Below, in pieces: positions 54,314-62,162 of a stretch of DNA of 64,000 bases. Made by a program: the position numbers and the translations under genes. Where the stretch lies: positions 7,502,001 through 7,566,000 of the forward strand of contig NZ_CP030050.1 in NCBI RefSeq assembly GCF_015291705.1, written 5' to 3'. The DNA is from Bradyrhizobium arachidis. Lineage in GTDB: Bacteria > Pseudomonadota > Alphaproteobacteria > Rhizobiales > Xanthobacteraceae. Each line of letters starts with the position of its first letter. The stretch's first letter is position 1. The notes beneath the pieces are model-generated. The model had not been told where the DNA came from, made no database searches, and saw only the letters and a list, made by a program, of their open reading frames with translations.

Positions 54314-55369
54314 ATGTCCTGCGCCCCCTCCCGGAGCTTGAACCGCACAATGCAGCTCATGGAAGCCGAGTCCGTCGCCCAACTGCCACGGGGGGCCCAG
54401 TGGCAATACGAGCCGAAATGGGATGGATTCCGTTGTCTTTTGATCCGCGAACGCAGCCGAGTCAGCATGCAATCCAAAAGCGGCCGTGATCTGGTTCGTT
54501 ACTTCCCGGAAATTGCCGCAGCCGCGGCCGCCTTGTCGCCGAAGACGCTCACCCTGGATGGTGAGTTGATCATCGAGCTTGATGAGGGCTATTCGTTTGA
54601 TGCGTTGCTTCAACGCATTCATCCGGCCGCCAGCCGGGTCAAGCACCTTGCCAAAGAAACTCCCGCAACCTTCATGGTTTTTGACCTGTTGCGATCGGGC
54701 GCGAGAGATCTTTCGGGTCTGCCGCTTATGAAGCGCCGCGCCGCTCTTGAAACACTTGCGGGAAAGGCCTTCCAGGCGAGCGGGCTTTTCCGGCTGACAC
54801 CGGCAAGCCGAAACTATGCGGATGCCGAGGCCTGGCTCAACAGCGTAAATGAAGATCATGATGGCGTGGTCGCCAAGCGCCTCGACCTACCCTATCGAGG
54901 CGGCACCCGAGACGGCATGCAGAAGATCAAGCTGCTGCGATCGGCTGATTGCGTTGTTGGCGGATTTCGTTATGCCGAGAGGAAGCAGGGCAATCGAAAA
55001 GTCGTTGGCTCGTTGCTGCTCGGCCTCTACGACAAGGGTGGACTTCTGCACCATGTCGGATTTACGTCCGGCATCCGATCGTCCGATCGACTGGCTCTCA
55101 CCGATCGGCTGGAGAAAATCGTCGGGTTGCAGAGCTTCACCGGCAATTCACCGGGCGGTCCAAGCCGCTGGTCGACAAAGCGATCGGCTGAATGGAAAGC
55201 CGTGCGTCCAACTTTCGTGGTCGAAGTATCCTATGACCATGTGACGGGCGACCGCTTTCGGCACGGCACGAAAGTCATCCGCTGGCGTCCTGACAAGAAG
55301 CCCTCGCAATGTCGCATGGATCAGCTTCGGCAGAGGGCGGCCACACAAACCTTCCGAGCAGCGACGTAG
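54314..55369 (+). CDS. ATP-dependent DNA ligase (LigC-like)
   Basis: 351 residues. Adenylation lysine in EPKWDGFRCLL (motif I), motif III-like TLTLDGELII, motif IV-like DHDGVVAKRLDLPYRGG and motif V-like KIKLLRSADCVVGG, then an OB domain (VVGSLLLGLYDKGGLL) and a C-terminal RHGTKVIRWRPDK. Size and order fit LigC, the stand-alone ligases used with Ku-type or repair pathways; no Ku gene is in the window. A different, deleted ligase is at 27933. A hairpin terminator follows. Confidence 0.88.
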   Translation: MSCAPSRSLNRTMQLMEAESVAQLPRGAQWQYEPKWDGFRCLLIRERSRVSMQSKSGRDLVRYFPEIAAAAAALSPKTLTLDGELIIELDEGYSFDALLQRIHPAASRVKHLAKETPATFMVFDLLRSGARDLSGLPLMKRRAALETLAGKAFQASGLFRLTPASRNYADAEAWLNSVNEDHDGVVAKRLDLPYRGGTRDGMQKIKLLRSADCVVGGFRYAERKQGNRKVVGSLLLGLYDKGGLLHHVGFTSGIRSSDRLALTDRLEKIVGLQSFTGNSPGGPSRWSTKRSAEWKAVRPTFVVEVSYDHVTGDRFRHGTKVIRWRPDKKPSQCRMDQLRQRAATQTFRAAT

Positions 55370-55389
55370 CTCGGCGCGCTTTTAACAAA

Positions 55390-55418
55390 GGCCAGGACAT
55401 CTCGTCGACGTCCTGGCC
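55390..55418. terminator. hairpin between convergent genes
   Basis: GGCCAGGAC-N11-GTCCTGGCC, perfect 9-bp stem, followed by TTGCTGG; between the ligase (plus) and KGG (minus) genes. Confidence 0.65.
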
Positions 55419-55437
55419 TTGCTGGGTCAGTGGAGCC

Positions 55438-55665
55438 TTAGGACTGGCCGCCTTTACGTCCGGCTTCGCTGGCCTTCTCGCGATCGTTGGCGAAATTGCC
55501 CGGATTGTCCGTCGAGCTCCCGCCCTGCTGGCCGGGCTTGCTTCCGCCCTGGGTCTGCTGTCCCTGCTGGCCGTGGCTTCGCTCGCCACCCTTCTTGCCG
55601 GCCTCAGACGCGCGCTGCGGATCGTTGGCGAAATTTCCGGAGCCACCACGTTGTTCGTCTGCCAT
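55438..55665 (-). CDS. KGG-repeat stress protein
   Basis: 75 residues. Two repeats of the Gly/Ser/Lys-rich motif NFANDPQRASEAGKKGG and NFANDREKASEAGRKGG (KGG family, Con-10/GsiB-like). Hydrophilic, disordered when dry, typical of desiccation or general stress regulons. ATG 55665 follows AACAAGGAGAAGATTG. An EcfG-like promoter lies upstream (55704-55728). Confidence 0.85.
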   Translation of the reverse strand: MADEQRGGSGNFANDPQRASEAGKKGGERSHGQQGQQTQGGSKPGQQGGSSTDNPGNFANDREKASEAGRKGGQS

Positions 55666-55703
55666 CAATCTTCTCCTTGTTTGTTGCCCGGCCCATGAAG
55701 GCT

Positions 55704-55728
55704 AATGGCGAGATCAGAAGCTCGTTCC
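55704..55728 (-). promoter_or_regulatory. EcfG-like promoter of the KGG gene
   Basis: Minus strand GGAAC (55728-55724), 16 bp, CATT (55707-55704). One base from CGTT; about 40 bp upstream of the start. Confidence 0.5.
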
Positions 55729-55749
55729 TGAGAGAAAGATTAAGGTTGG

Positions 55750-56796
55750 TCAGAGATTGTTGGCCAGCATGTTGCGCGTCGCCTGCCGCACGGCTTCGAT
55801 GCCCGTGACGTTGTTCATCAAAGCAATCTCGCCTTGCTGCTCATGTCGTATGGCATGCGCCATCAGACGCAGGCGGGGATCGCCGGACGAATGCCATTGG
55901 TTATCCGCCATCTGGACGGCGCCGGCATGATGCAGGCTCATCAGACGGATAAACACCGCATCAAACTCACCATCGGCCGCGTTGCGCGCATCCGCCATTT
56001 GTGCCGACGTCAGATAGCCAGGCATGGCCAACCGTTCCTCGCTGGAGCAGAGCGCCATCGGCTCGCTGGACCACCCGCGCCACCAACGATCGAAGATGCG
56101 GTTTTCGCTCTGCTGGCTGGCGACCATCAAAGCCGCGAGCGCGCGCAGGTGCGGGTCTTGTGCGCGCTGCTTGCCTAGCTTTGCAAGCTCAATGCCTTGC
56201 TCGTGATGCGTCACCATATGGCGGATATAACGCTGATCACCGGCGACATCGCGGCTGAGGGTTGGCAGCGGCCAACCCAACCCATCGATCACGGAAACAA
56301 GGCCGAACGTTGCGAGCACGAGAAGTGCTCCCGCTGCCCACCGTTTGGCAAAGCGCACCGCGGATGTTGGCGGCGCACGTCTTAGCGGCCAACGCAGCCA
56401 GGCGAACAAGGGATAGATCAAAGCGGACGAGAGATGAACGAGAAAGCCGATCCAGTAGGGTTGCTGCAAAGTGAAGATCGGCTGGAAGAACGGAAATAGC
56501 GGCACCAGCCCAAACCACTCGGTTGCCGAGGTAAAGACAGCCCACGGAATGGCCAGCCAGAAAAGAGTGCGGGGCGCGAGACGGCTCGTCCAGCGCCCAA
56601 ACAGACCGAAGAAGACAAGCGCCCAGGAAAAGTCCGCCCATTGAGCAGCGACGGTCATCCAGTCAACCGCCGCGTCCCGTCCTAACTGTGACGCCGCAAG
56701 CTGACCGATGAGCGTCGAGAATGTGCTACTGACGAGCCCGAGCTGAGCGGCCGCCAGCCAGCGTGACTTCAGCTCTTTCGCGGCACCCTCCCCCAT
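55750..56796 (-). CDS. membrane protein with C-terminal DUF305 domain
   Basis: 348 residues. About four transmembrane segments in the first 180 residues (WALVFFGLFGRWTS, LFWLAIPWAVFTSA, YWIGFLVHLSSALIYPLFAW, AAGALLVLATFGLVSVIDGL) are joined to a periplasmic DUF305 domain: QRYIRHMVTHHEQGIELAKL, then DAVFIRLMSLHHAGAVQMAD and MAHAIRHEQQGEIALM. The HH-x-GxxxA His-rich motifs may bind metal (copper has been suggested for relatives). Its ATG overlaps the alcohol-dehydrogenase stop (TGATG), so it is its downstream partner. Confidence 0.8.
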   Translation of the reverse strand: MGEGAAKELKSRWLAAAQLGLVSSTFSTLIGQLAASQLGRDAAVDWMTVAAQWADFSWALVFFGLFGRWTSRLAPRTLFWLAIPWAVFTSATEWFGLVPLFPFFQPIFTLQQPYWIGFLVHLSSALIYPLFAWLRWPLRRAPPTSAVRFAKRWAAGALLVLATFGLVSVIDGLGWPLPTLSRDVAGDQRYIRHMVTHHEQGIELAKLGKQRAQDPHLRALAALMVASQQSENRIFDRWWRGWSSEPMALCSSEERLAMPGYLTSAQMADARNAADGEFDAVFIRLMSLHHAGAVQMADNQWHSSGDPRLRLMAHAIRHEQQGEIALMNNVTGIEAVRQATRNMLANNL

Positions 56797-57970
56797 CAGC
56801 CGAACGGCTTCATTACGACCTTGATGCAGCCATCCTGTTTGGCGCGGAACGTCTTGTAGAGATCGGGCCCTTCCTCAAGCGTCGCTCGATGGGTGATAAC
56901 GAAGCTTGGATCGATCTCGCCTTTTTCGATGCGTTGCAAAAGCTTGGGCAGGTAATGCTGAACAGGGGTCTGGGCCATGCGGAAGGTTAGTCCGCGATTG
57001 ATGGCACTGCCCATCGGGATGTTGTCGAGCAAGCCGCCATAGACGCCGACAATCGAGACAGTACCGAAGTTGCGGCAGCATTGGATGGCCTGCCGCAAAA
57101 CATGCGGGCGATCGGTTCCCATGAAGGTCGCGACCTTGATGCGATCGATCACAGAATCCTTGCTTGCCATGGTCTCGGGCTCGGTGCCGACCGCATCGAT
57201 GCATGCATCGGCGCCGCGCCCTTGCGTGAGTTGCTGGATGCGCTCGTAGACATCCTCTTTCATGAAATCCAGCATGATGGCGCCCGTTGCATGGCGAGCG
57301 ACAGCCGCTCGGGCACCGTGTCGATGGCGATCACGCGTTCGGCGCCGAGCAGAAATGCGCTCTTGATGGCAAACTGGCCGACTGGTCCGCAGCCCCAGAC
57401 GGCGACTGTCTCGCCGCCTTTGAGGTTGCAAAATTCCGCGGCCATATAGCCGGTCGGGAAAATATCCGAGAGAAACAAGACCTGTTCGTCCGTGAGACCC
57501 TCGGGGATCTTATAGGGGCCGACATCGGCGTAAGGCACACGCATATATTCGGCCTGACCGCCGGCAAAGCCGCCCAGCATGTGCGAATAGCCGAACAGGC
57601 CGGCGGGCGAATGTCCCCACATCTTATCGGCCTGCTTGGCGTTGGGATTAGACCGTTCGCAGCCGGAGTAGAAGCCGTTCTTGCAGAAAAAGCATTCGCC
57701 ACAGGCAATGGTGAAGGGCACGACCACCCGGTCGCCCACCTTGAGCTTGCTGTTGTCCTTGCCGACCTCGACCACCACACCCATAGTCTCATGGCCGAGC
57801 ACGTCGCCCTTTTCCATGGTCGGCATGATGCCGTCGAACAGATGAAGGTCCGAGCCGCAGATCGCGCAGGCCGTCACCTTGATGATCGCGTCACGTCCGT
57901 CCTGGATCTTGGGATCGGGAACTGACTCGCAGCGAATGTCGCTCTTGCCGTGCCAGGTGAGGGCTTTCAT
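56796..57970 (-). pseudogene. zinc-dependent alcohol dehydrogenase, one frameshift
   Basis: [20 protein letters not shown] starts the MDR fold; catalytic zinc ligands are Cys38 (AICGSD) and His60-Glu61 (LGHE); the structural zinc has [15 protein letters not shown] (Cys90, 93, 96, 104). NAD fold [10 protein letters not shown]. After [12 protein letters not shown] near 57303 the frame changes and the next frame goes on [30 protein letters not shown], to KVVMKPFG. A missing base (1175 bp) explains it. Family: glutathione-independent formaldehyde or threonine dehydrogenase-like. The DUF305 gene follows, coupled. Confidence 0.82.
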
Positions 57971-58000
57971 GGACCGCTCCAAAGGTTGCGCGACCAGACC

Positions 58001-58025
58001 AAGCCTCAATCTTGCGGCTGGTTCC
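58001..58025 (-). promoter_or_regulatory. weak EcfG-like promoter of the dehydrogenase
   Basis: Minus strand GGAAC (58025-58021), 16 bp, GCTT. Only the -35 matches fully; 30 bp upstream of the start at 57970 and next to the plus-strand candidate at 58036. Confidence 0.3.
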
Positions 58026-58035
58026 TAGCTGCTTA

Positions 58036-58060
58036 GGAACGCTCGCGCCCGTGCGCCATT
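58036..58060 (+). promoter_or_regulatory. EcfG-like promoter of the SDR gene
   Basis: GGAAC (58036-58040), 16 bp, CATT (58057-58060). One base from CGTT; 38 bp before ATG 58099. Confidence 0.45.
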
Positions 58061-58098
58061 AGGCTCAAAGCCACGTAAAAAACCGAGAGGGAATGCCC

Positions 58099-58884
58099 AT
58101 GGCCGGACAGTTTGCAATCGTGACGGGTGCCTCGACCGGCATCGGCTTTGAGCTTGCCCGGCTCTGCGCCTCCAAAGGATATGACCTTCTCATCGCCGCG
58201 GATGAGCCCGAGATCGAGACGGCGGCGGAGGCGCTGCGCAAAGAAGTCAACAGCATCGCCGCTGTAGCGCTGAAAGCCGATCTCGCGACCATTGAAGGCG
58301 TCGACAAACTCTGCGAGGTGGCACAAGGCCGCAAGGTCGACGCGCTGATGGCCAATGCCGGCCGCGGTCTGGGCCATGCTTTCCTGGATCAGGAGTGGGC
58401 GCGTATCCGGCAGGTGATCGACACCAACGTCATGGGCACGACCTATCTGCTCCAGCGCGTCGGCCAGGACATGCGCCGGCGCAATGAGGGACGGATCCTT
58501 ATTACCGGGTCGATCGCCGGCTTTACCCCCGGCAGCTTTCAGGCCGTCTACAATGCATCTAAGTCGTACCTGAACTCCCTCTCTTTTGCGCTACGCGAGG
58601 AACTGCGCGACACGAAGGTGACGGTCACCTGCCTGATGCCGGGTGCCACCGAGACCGAGTTCTTCGCGCGCGCAGATATGCTCGACTCCAAAGTGGGCTC
58701 TGAGGACAAGGACGATGCGGCGATGGTCGCCCGCAAGGGTTTCGAGGCGATGATGAATGGCGAAGGCGACGTTGTGACAGGCCTCAAGAACAAGATCCAG
58801 TCGGCGGTTGCCAATGTGACGCCGGCCGAGACACTCGCCAAGCAGCATCGCAAACAGGCGGAGCCCGGCACTGCAAAATCCTGA
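58099..58884 (+). CDS. short-chain dehydrogenase/reductase
   Basis: 261 residues. Rossmann motif TGASTGIG near the N-terminus, NAGRG, the catalytic Ser in LITGSIAGF and the Tyr-x3-Lys in VYNASKSY, all of the classical SDR set. An NAD(P)-dependent oxidoreductase acting on an unknown alcohol or ketone. It starts 128 bp from the dehydrogenase start, divergent. ATG 58099 gives an eight-base spacing from GAGAGG; 58093 is possible. Confidence 0.88.
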   Translation: MAGQFAIVTGASTGIGFELARLCASKGYDLLIAADEPEIETAAEALRKEVNSIAAVALKADLATIEGVDKLCEVAQGRKVDALMANAGRGLGHAFLDQEWARIRQVIDTNVMGTTYLLQRVGQDMRRRNEGRILITGSIAGFTPGSFQAVYNASKSYLNSLSFALREELRDTKVTVTCLMPGATETEFFARADMLDSKVGSEDKDDAAMVARKGFEAMMNGEGDVVTGLKNKIQSAVANVTPAETLAKQHRKQAEPGTAKS

Positions 58885-58901
58885 TCAGGCCTCTCATGCT
58901 G

Positions 58902-59846
58902 TCATGGATCCGCTAGCCTCATAGCGGATCGCTGTCGCGCCACGCATCCAAGGGCAACGCAGAGAATGCGCGAGGCGGCGAGCACGCCTAAGCCTCGTAC
59001 ATCCGCATCCGGCACCAGCTCCACGAGATCAAAACCAACGATCCTCGCCCGTTGCGTAACGCCATGCAAAAGCTCGACGATATCGAGATAGCCGAGACCA
59101 CCCGGCTGTGGGACCAGCACCGCGGGAATAACAGCCGGGTCGAGCCCGTCGCAATCGAGGGTGACGATGCAGTGGCTGCCCGGCGGGATTAGGTCGATGA
59201 CCGGCTGCACGCCGTGTCGGCGCACGGTCGCCGCACTGAACAGTGTCGCGCCCCAAGCTCGGGCGTCGGCAAGATCCCGTTCCCGCGAACCACCGATGCC
59301 GCGCTGTCCAACCTGAATGATCCGCTCCACCCATGGCATTTCGCTGGCGCGGCGCATGGTGCTGGAGAATGTATGCTTGAGGCCATCCCGATCATCACGC
59401 CAGTCGAGATGCGCATCGATTTGCAAGATGGTGACGGGGCCAAACCGCTCGAACCCCGCGAAGAATGGAATGGGAACCGAGTCATCCCCGCCGAGCAGCA
59501 GAGGCACGGCGCCCGCCTTCAGAATGCTCACGGTTGTCGATGTGATCAGCGAGCGATTCTCCTGCGGTGTTGCCGGATCGGTTGGAAGGTCGCCAAGATC
59601 AACCGCCCGCAGTCCTTCCGGGATCAAAGGGCCGCCCTGATCGAAATCCCACCGCAAGGGATCACGCGCAATTTGCTCGGTACTTTCTCGTAGAGCCGAA
59701 GGAGCGCGTGCGGCATGGCTGGTGGAGCCCGGAACATGCGGCGTCGCGTCCGGCGCACCAAAGATCACGACATCCGCGCTCGAGACTATGTCGGGCGCCG
59801 CCGCAGGAAGGCCTAGAAAGGTGGCGGGGGTGACAGGACGTGTCAT
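58902..59846 (-). CDS. ureohydrolase (agmatinase/arginase family)
   Basis: 314 residues. The metal-binding motifs are GGDDS (119-123), DAHLD (144-148) and LDCDGLDP (Asp231, Asp233). Classical members have GGDHS; here the first metal ligand His is Asp122. Members hydrolyse guanidino compounds (agmatine, arginine, guanidinobutyrate, guanidine). The substitution may change metal use or substrate; activity cannot be claimed. It starts 16 bp after the gene at 59863. Confidence 0.8.
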   Translation of the reverse strand: MTRPVTPATFLGLPAAAPDIVSSADVVIFGAPDATPHVPGSTSHAARAPSALRESTEQIARDPLRWDFDQGGPLIPEGLRAVDLGDLPTDPATPQENRSLITSTTVSILKAGAVPLLLGGDDSVPIPFFAGFERFGPVTILQIDAHLDWRDDRDGLKHTFSSTMRRASEMPWVERIIQVGQRGIGGSRERDLADARAWGATLFSAATVRRHGVQPVIDLIPPGSHCIVTLDCDGLDPAVIPAVLVPQPGGLGYLDIVELLHGVTQRARIVGFDLVELVPDADVRGLGVLAASRILCVALGCVARQRSAMRLADP

Positions 59847-59862
59847 GGCGTGTGTGGAAGGC

Positions 59863-60210
59863 CTAAATGCCTATTGGTATTGGCAACGGCAATTGCACGT
59901 CCGCGAAGCGTCCTTCATAGCGGTCGGTAAAGGCATGCAGGGCCTCCAGTATATCGCGGAGCTGGAGATCGCAGCGCCGCCGCAATTCGTGAACCACCTC
60001 GGCCGACGCATCGCGAACCCAGCCTTGAGCGATATTGAAGACCGCGACCCGGCGCGGGCATTGATAGTTTCCCTCCAGCAGATCCATCACAACGGCTTCG
60101 AAGTCGTTGCCAAGGACGGGCGCCTCGCACCAAACAGGGCCCGAGGCGCCACGATCGTCTTCAACGAGATAGATGTCCTGCTCGTCACGCAGGGGGACGA
60201 TGGACGACAT
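59863..60210 (-). CDS. 115-residue conserved hypothetical protein
   Basis: MSSIVPLRDEQDIYLVEDDR and LGNDFEAVVMDLLEGNYQCP, then ARRVAVFNIA-like strands (RRVAVFNIAQGWVRDASAEV) and a helix AEVVHELRRRCDLQLRDILE. An acidic alpha/beta protein found as a small orphan in Bradyrhizobium. GGAGGCGTTGCCG precedes ATG 60210. It lies between the Mn catalase and the ureohydrolase, 92 and 16 bp away, probably in one transcript. Confidence 0.68.
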   Translation of the reverse strand: MSSIVPLRDEQDIYLVEDDRGASGPVWCEAPVLGNDFEAVVMDLLEGNYQCPRRVAVFNIAQGWVRDASAEVVHELRRRCDLQLRDILEALHAFTDRYEGRFADVQLPLPIPIGI

Positions 60211-60302
60211 CGGCAACGCCTCCGACTACAGCAAGGCACAGCAGCTGACAGACGCAAAGCTGCGCAGTTACCGTGGCATTGCCCGGGACCGCCCTCATCC
60301 GC

Positions 60303-61577
60303 CTACTGTTCGGTCTGTTCGACGGCGGCTGGCATTTTCGCGACCGACATCAAGGACCGCGCGACCTGGTTGAGCAATTGGTCCGCGTTTTCCTCTTCTG
60401 CCAGTGACTTCGATAGGAGGCTGACGACGGCGCTATGGCGTAGCTGCTGGGCAAGGTTGCGCGCTGTCGTGTAGCCGGCAATCTCATAATGCTCGACCCG
60501 CTGCGCCGCGCCGATCAGGGCGAGGTCGGCCGCGGCATCTTCCTTCTCCTCGCCCTCGGTCATGACTTCCTGACCTTCTTCGACAAGACCCATCATGCCC
60601 TTGCAGGGCTTGGCGCGCGCGGACTTGCCGAGCAACTCAAAGCATTCATTGATGCGCTCGATCTGGGTTTCGGTCTCGCCGAGATGCAGCTCGAACAGCT
60701 CGCGCAACTGGTCGAACCGCGCCGCTTCCGCCATCTTGGGAAGCGCCTTCGTCAACTGCTTCTCGGCGTGAAGGATGTCGCGGAGCTCGTCGATCAGCAG
60801 GTCGCCAAGACCGGCCTCGTCGACCGGCGGTGAGCTTTCGGTGACGATAGCCGACGCGGGTCCTGGTTCCCCGGCCTGAATGGCCGGCGATTCCGTAAAG
60901 ACCCATTCGCCGCCTTCGTTCCAGGGCCCGCGGGTGTCGATCTCGCCATGATCGCCGGTGCCCGTGGAGTCGTTGAAGAATTGGTCGACCAGGCCGGGCG
61001 TCGGCGCAAGGCGGCCGATACTGAAGGCTGGCTTGCTCATGCTCTCAAGGGCGAGCGAAAAGGCCTTCATATGGGTGATTTCGCGGGTCATGAGGAACTG
61101 CAAGGCGTCCTTAGTGCCGGCGTCATCGGTAAAATTTATCAGGCGTTCGTAGACGATCTTGGCCCGCGCTTCGGCGGCGATATTGCTGCGCAGATCCACG
61201 TCCAGTTCGCCCGTGATCTTCAGGTAATCGGCGGTCCAGGCGTTGCCTTGCGAGTTGAAGAGGTTCACCCCGCCCCCACCCGCGATCGCGATCAACGGAT
61301 CGGCCTCGGCAGCCTGGCGATCAAACTTCGCCGGCTTGAGATGCATGCGGGCCAGCGTACCGACGACTTCCAGATGGCTCAGCTCTTCGGTGCCGATATC
61401 CATCAGGAGGTCCTTGCGATCAGGGTCTTCGCAATTGAGCCCCTGTATCGAATACTGCATGGCGGCCGCGAGTTCGCCGTTGGCACCGCCGAACTGTTCA
61501 AGAAGCATATTGCCAAAGCGCGGGTCCGGCTCATCGACGCGGACGGTGAACATCAACTTCTTGACGTGGTGATACAT
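60303..61577 (-). CDS. manganese catalase fused to DUF892 ferritin-like domain
   Basis: 424 residues. Residues 1-245 are a manganese catalase: Glu35 (NGELAAAMQY), Glu65 and His68 (GTEELSHLE), Glu136 (AAEARAK) and His169 (REITHMKAF) match the dimanganese ligands of the family. Residues ~255-415 are DUF892/YciE-type: LLIDELRDILHAEKQLTKAL, LFELHLGETETQIERINECF and VEHYEIAGYTTARNLAQQL. The two parts are joined by an acidic, Pro-rich linker. It breaks down H2O2 to water and oxygen in the cytoplasm. An EcfG-like promoter is upstream. Confidence 0.9.
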   Translation of the reverse strand: MYHHVKKLMFTVRVDEPDPRFGNMLLEQFGGANGELAAAMQYSIQGLNCEDPDRKDLLMDIGTEELSHLEVVGTLARMHLKPAKFDRQAAEADPLIAIAGGGGVNLFNSQGNAWTADYLKITGELDVDLRSNIAAEARAKIVYERLINFTDDAGTKDALQFLMTREITHMKAFSLALESMSKPAFSIGRLAPTPGLVDQFFNDSTGTGDHGEIDTRGPWNEGGEWVFTESPAIQAGEPGPASAIVTESSPPVDEAGLGDLLIDELRDILHAEKQLTKALPKMAEAARFDQLRELFELHLGETETQIERINECFELLGKSARAKPCKGMMGLVEEGQEVMTEGEEKEDAAADLALIGAAQRVEHYEIAGYTTARNLAQQLRHSAVVSLLSKSLAEEENADQLLNQVARSLMSVAKMPAAVEQTEQ

Positions 61578-61612
61578 GGAAAAGCCTCGGGCTTGGAGGG
61601 AGATGAGTCCCG

Positions 61613-61637
61613 AACAGCCAGGCGCTGCGGTTGTTCC
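61613..61637 (-). promoter_or_regulatory. EcfG-like promoter of the catalase operon
   Basis: Minus strand GGAAC (61637-61633), 16 bp, TGTT (61616-61613), 36 bp before the start at 61577. First -10 base deviates from CGTT. Confidence 0.5.
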
Positions 61638-61679
61638 TATCTACTGAAGTATCGCGGCATCGACGCTGGCGCGCAGATG

Positions 61680-62162
61680 CTAGTCTGGCCGCGCCAACGA
61701 TGCACGGACCACGCTCGTCAGGGAAGCCATGGTATAAGGCTTCGAGAGCCAGCCAAGCGGCGCGAACGGCTCGGCCCGCGTGCGGGTCAGGAGATCATCA
61801 TGGGCCGTGGCGAAGACGCAGCGCAAGCCGAGCTCGCGAAAGAGATCACCGGCCGCCTCAACGCCGTCGCGTCGGCCAGCCAGACGTATATCCATGATGG
61901 CAAGGGCCGGCATCTGTTCCCTTGCCATCGTCAAGGCTTCCTCGGCGGTGGTTGCAATGCCGGTCACTCGAAAGCCGGCATCGAGCAACGCGGCTTCGGC
62001 CTGCATGGCGATGAGAAAATCGTCTTCGACGATCAGGACCGCGTGGGACTGATCAACACGATCGCTCGCTTCGTCGGCGGCGGGCGCCATCTTTTTATCA
62101 GGCGGATGATCGGTCGGAGCGGCTAGTTCATGGCTATCGGACATGCTCGGCTGCGTCATCAT
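61680..62162 (-). CDS. single-domain response regulator
   Basis: 160 residues. A polar N-terminal extension (MMTQPSMSDSHELAAPTDHP) precedes the receiver: VLIVEDDFLIAMQAEAALLD, acceptor Asp in LAIMDIRLAGRRDG, Lys in WLSKPYT. No output domain. The start overlaps the histidine kinase stop (ATGA), so kinase and receiver are coupled. A common pairing in Alphaproteobacteria. Confidence 0.88.
   Translation of the reverse strand: MMTQPSMSDSHELAAPTDHPPDKKMAPAADEASDRVDQSHAVLIVEDDFLIAMQAEAALLDAGFRVTGIATTAEEALTMAREQMPALAIMDIRLAGRRDGVEAAGDLFRELGLRCVFATAHDDLLTRTRAEPFAPLGWLSKPYTMASLTSVVRASLARPD

Noticed and set aside
60948..62126. 392-aa and 341-aa plus-strand frames over catalase, receiver and kinase
   Set aside because: Antisense shadows; no ribosome-binding site and no domain.
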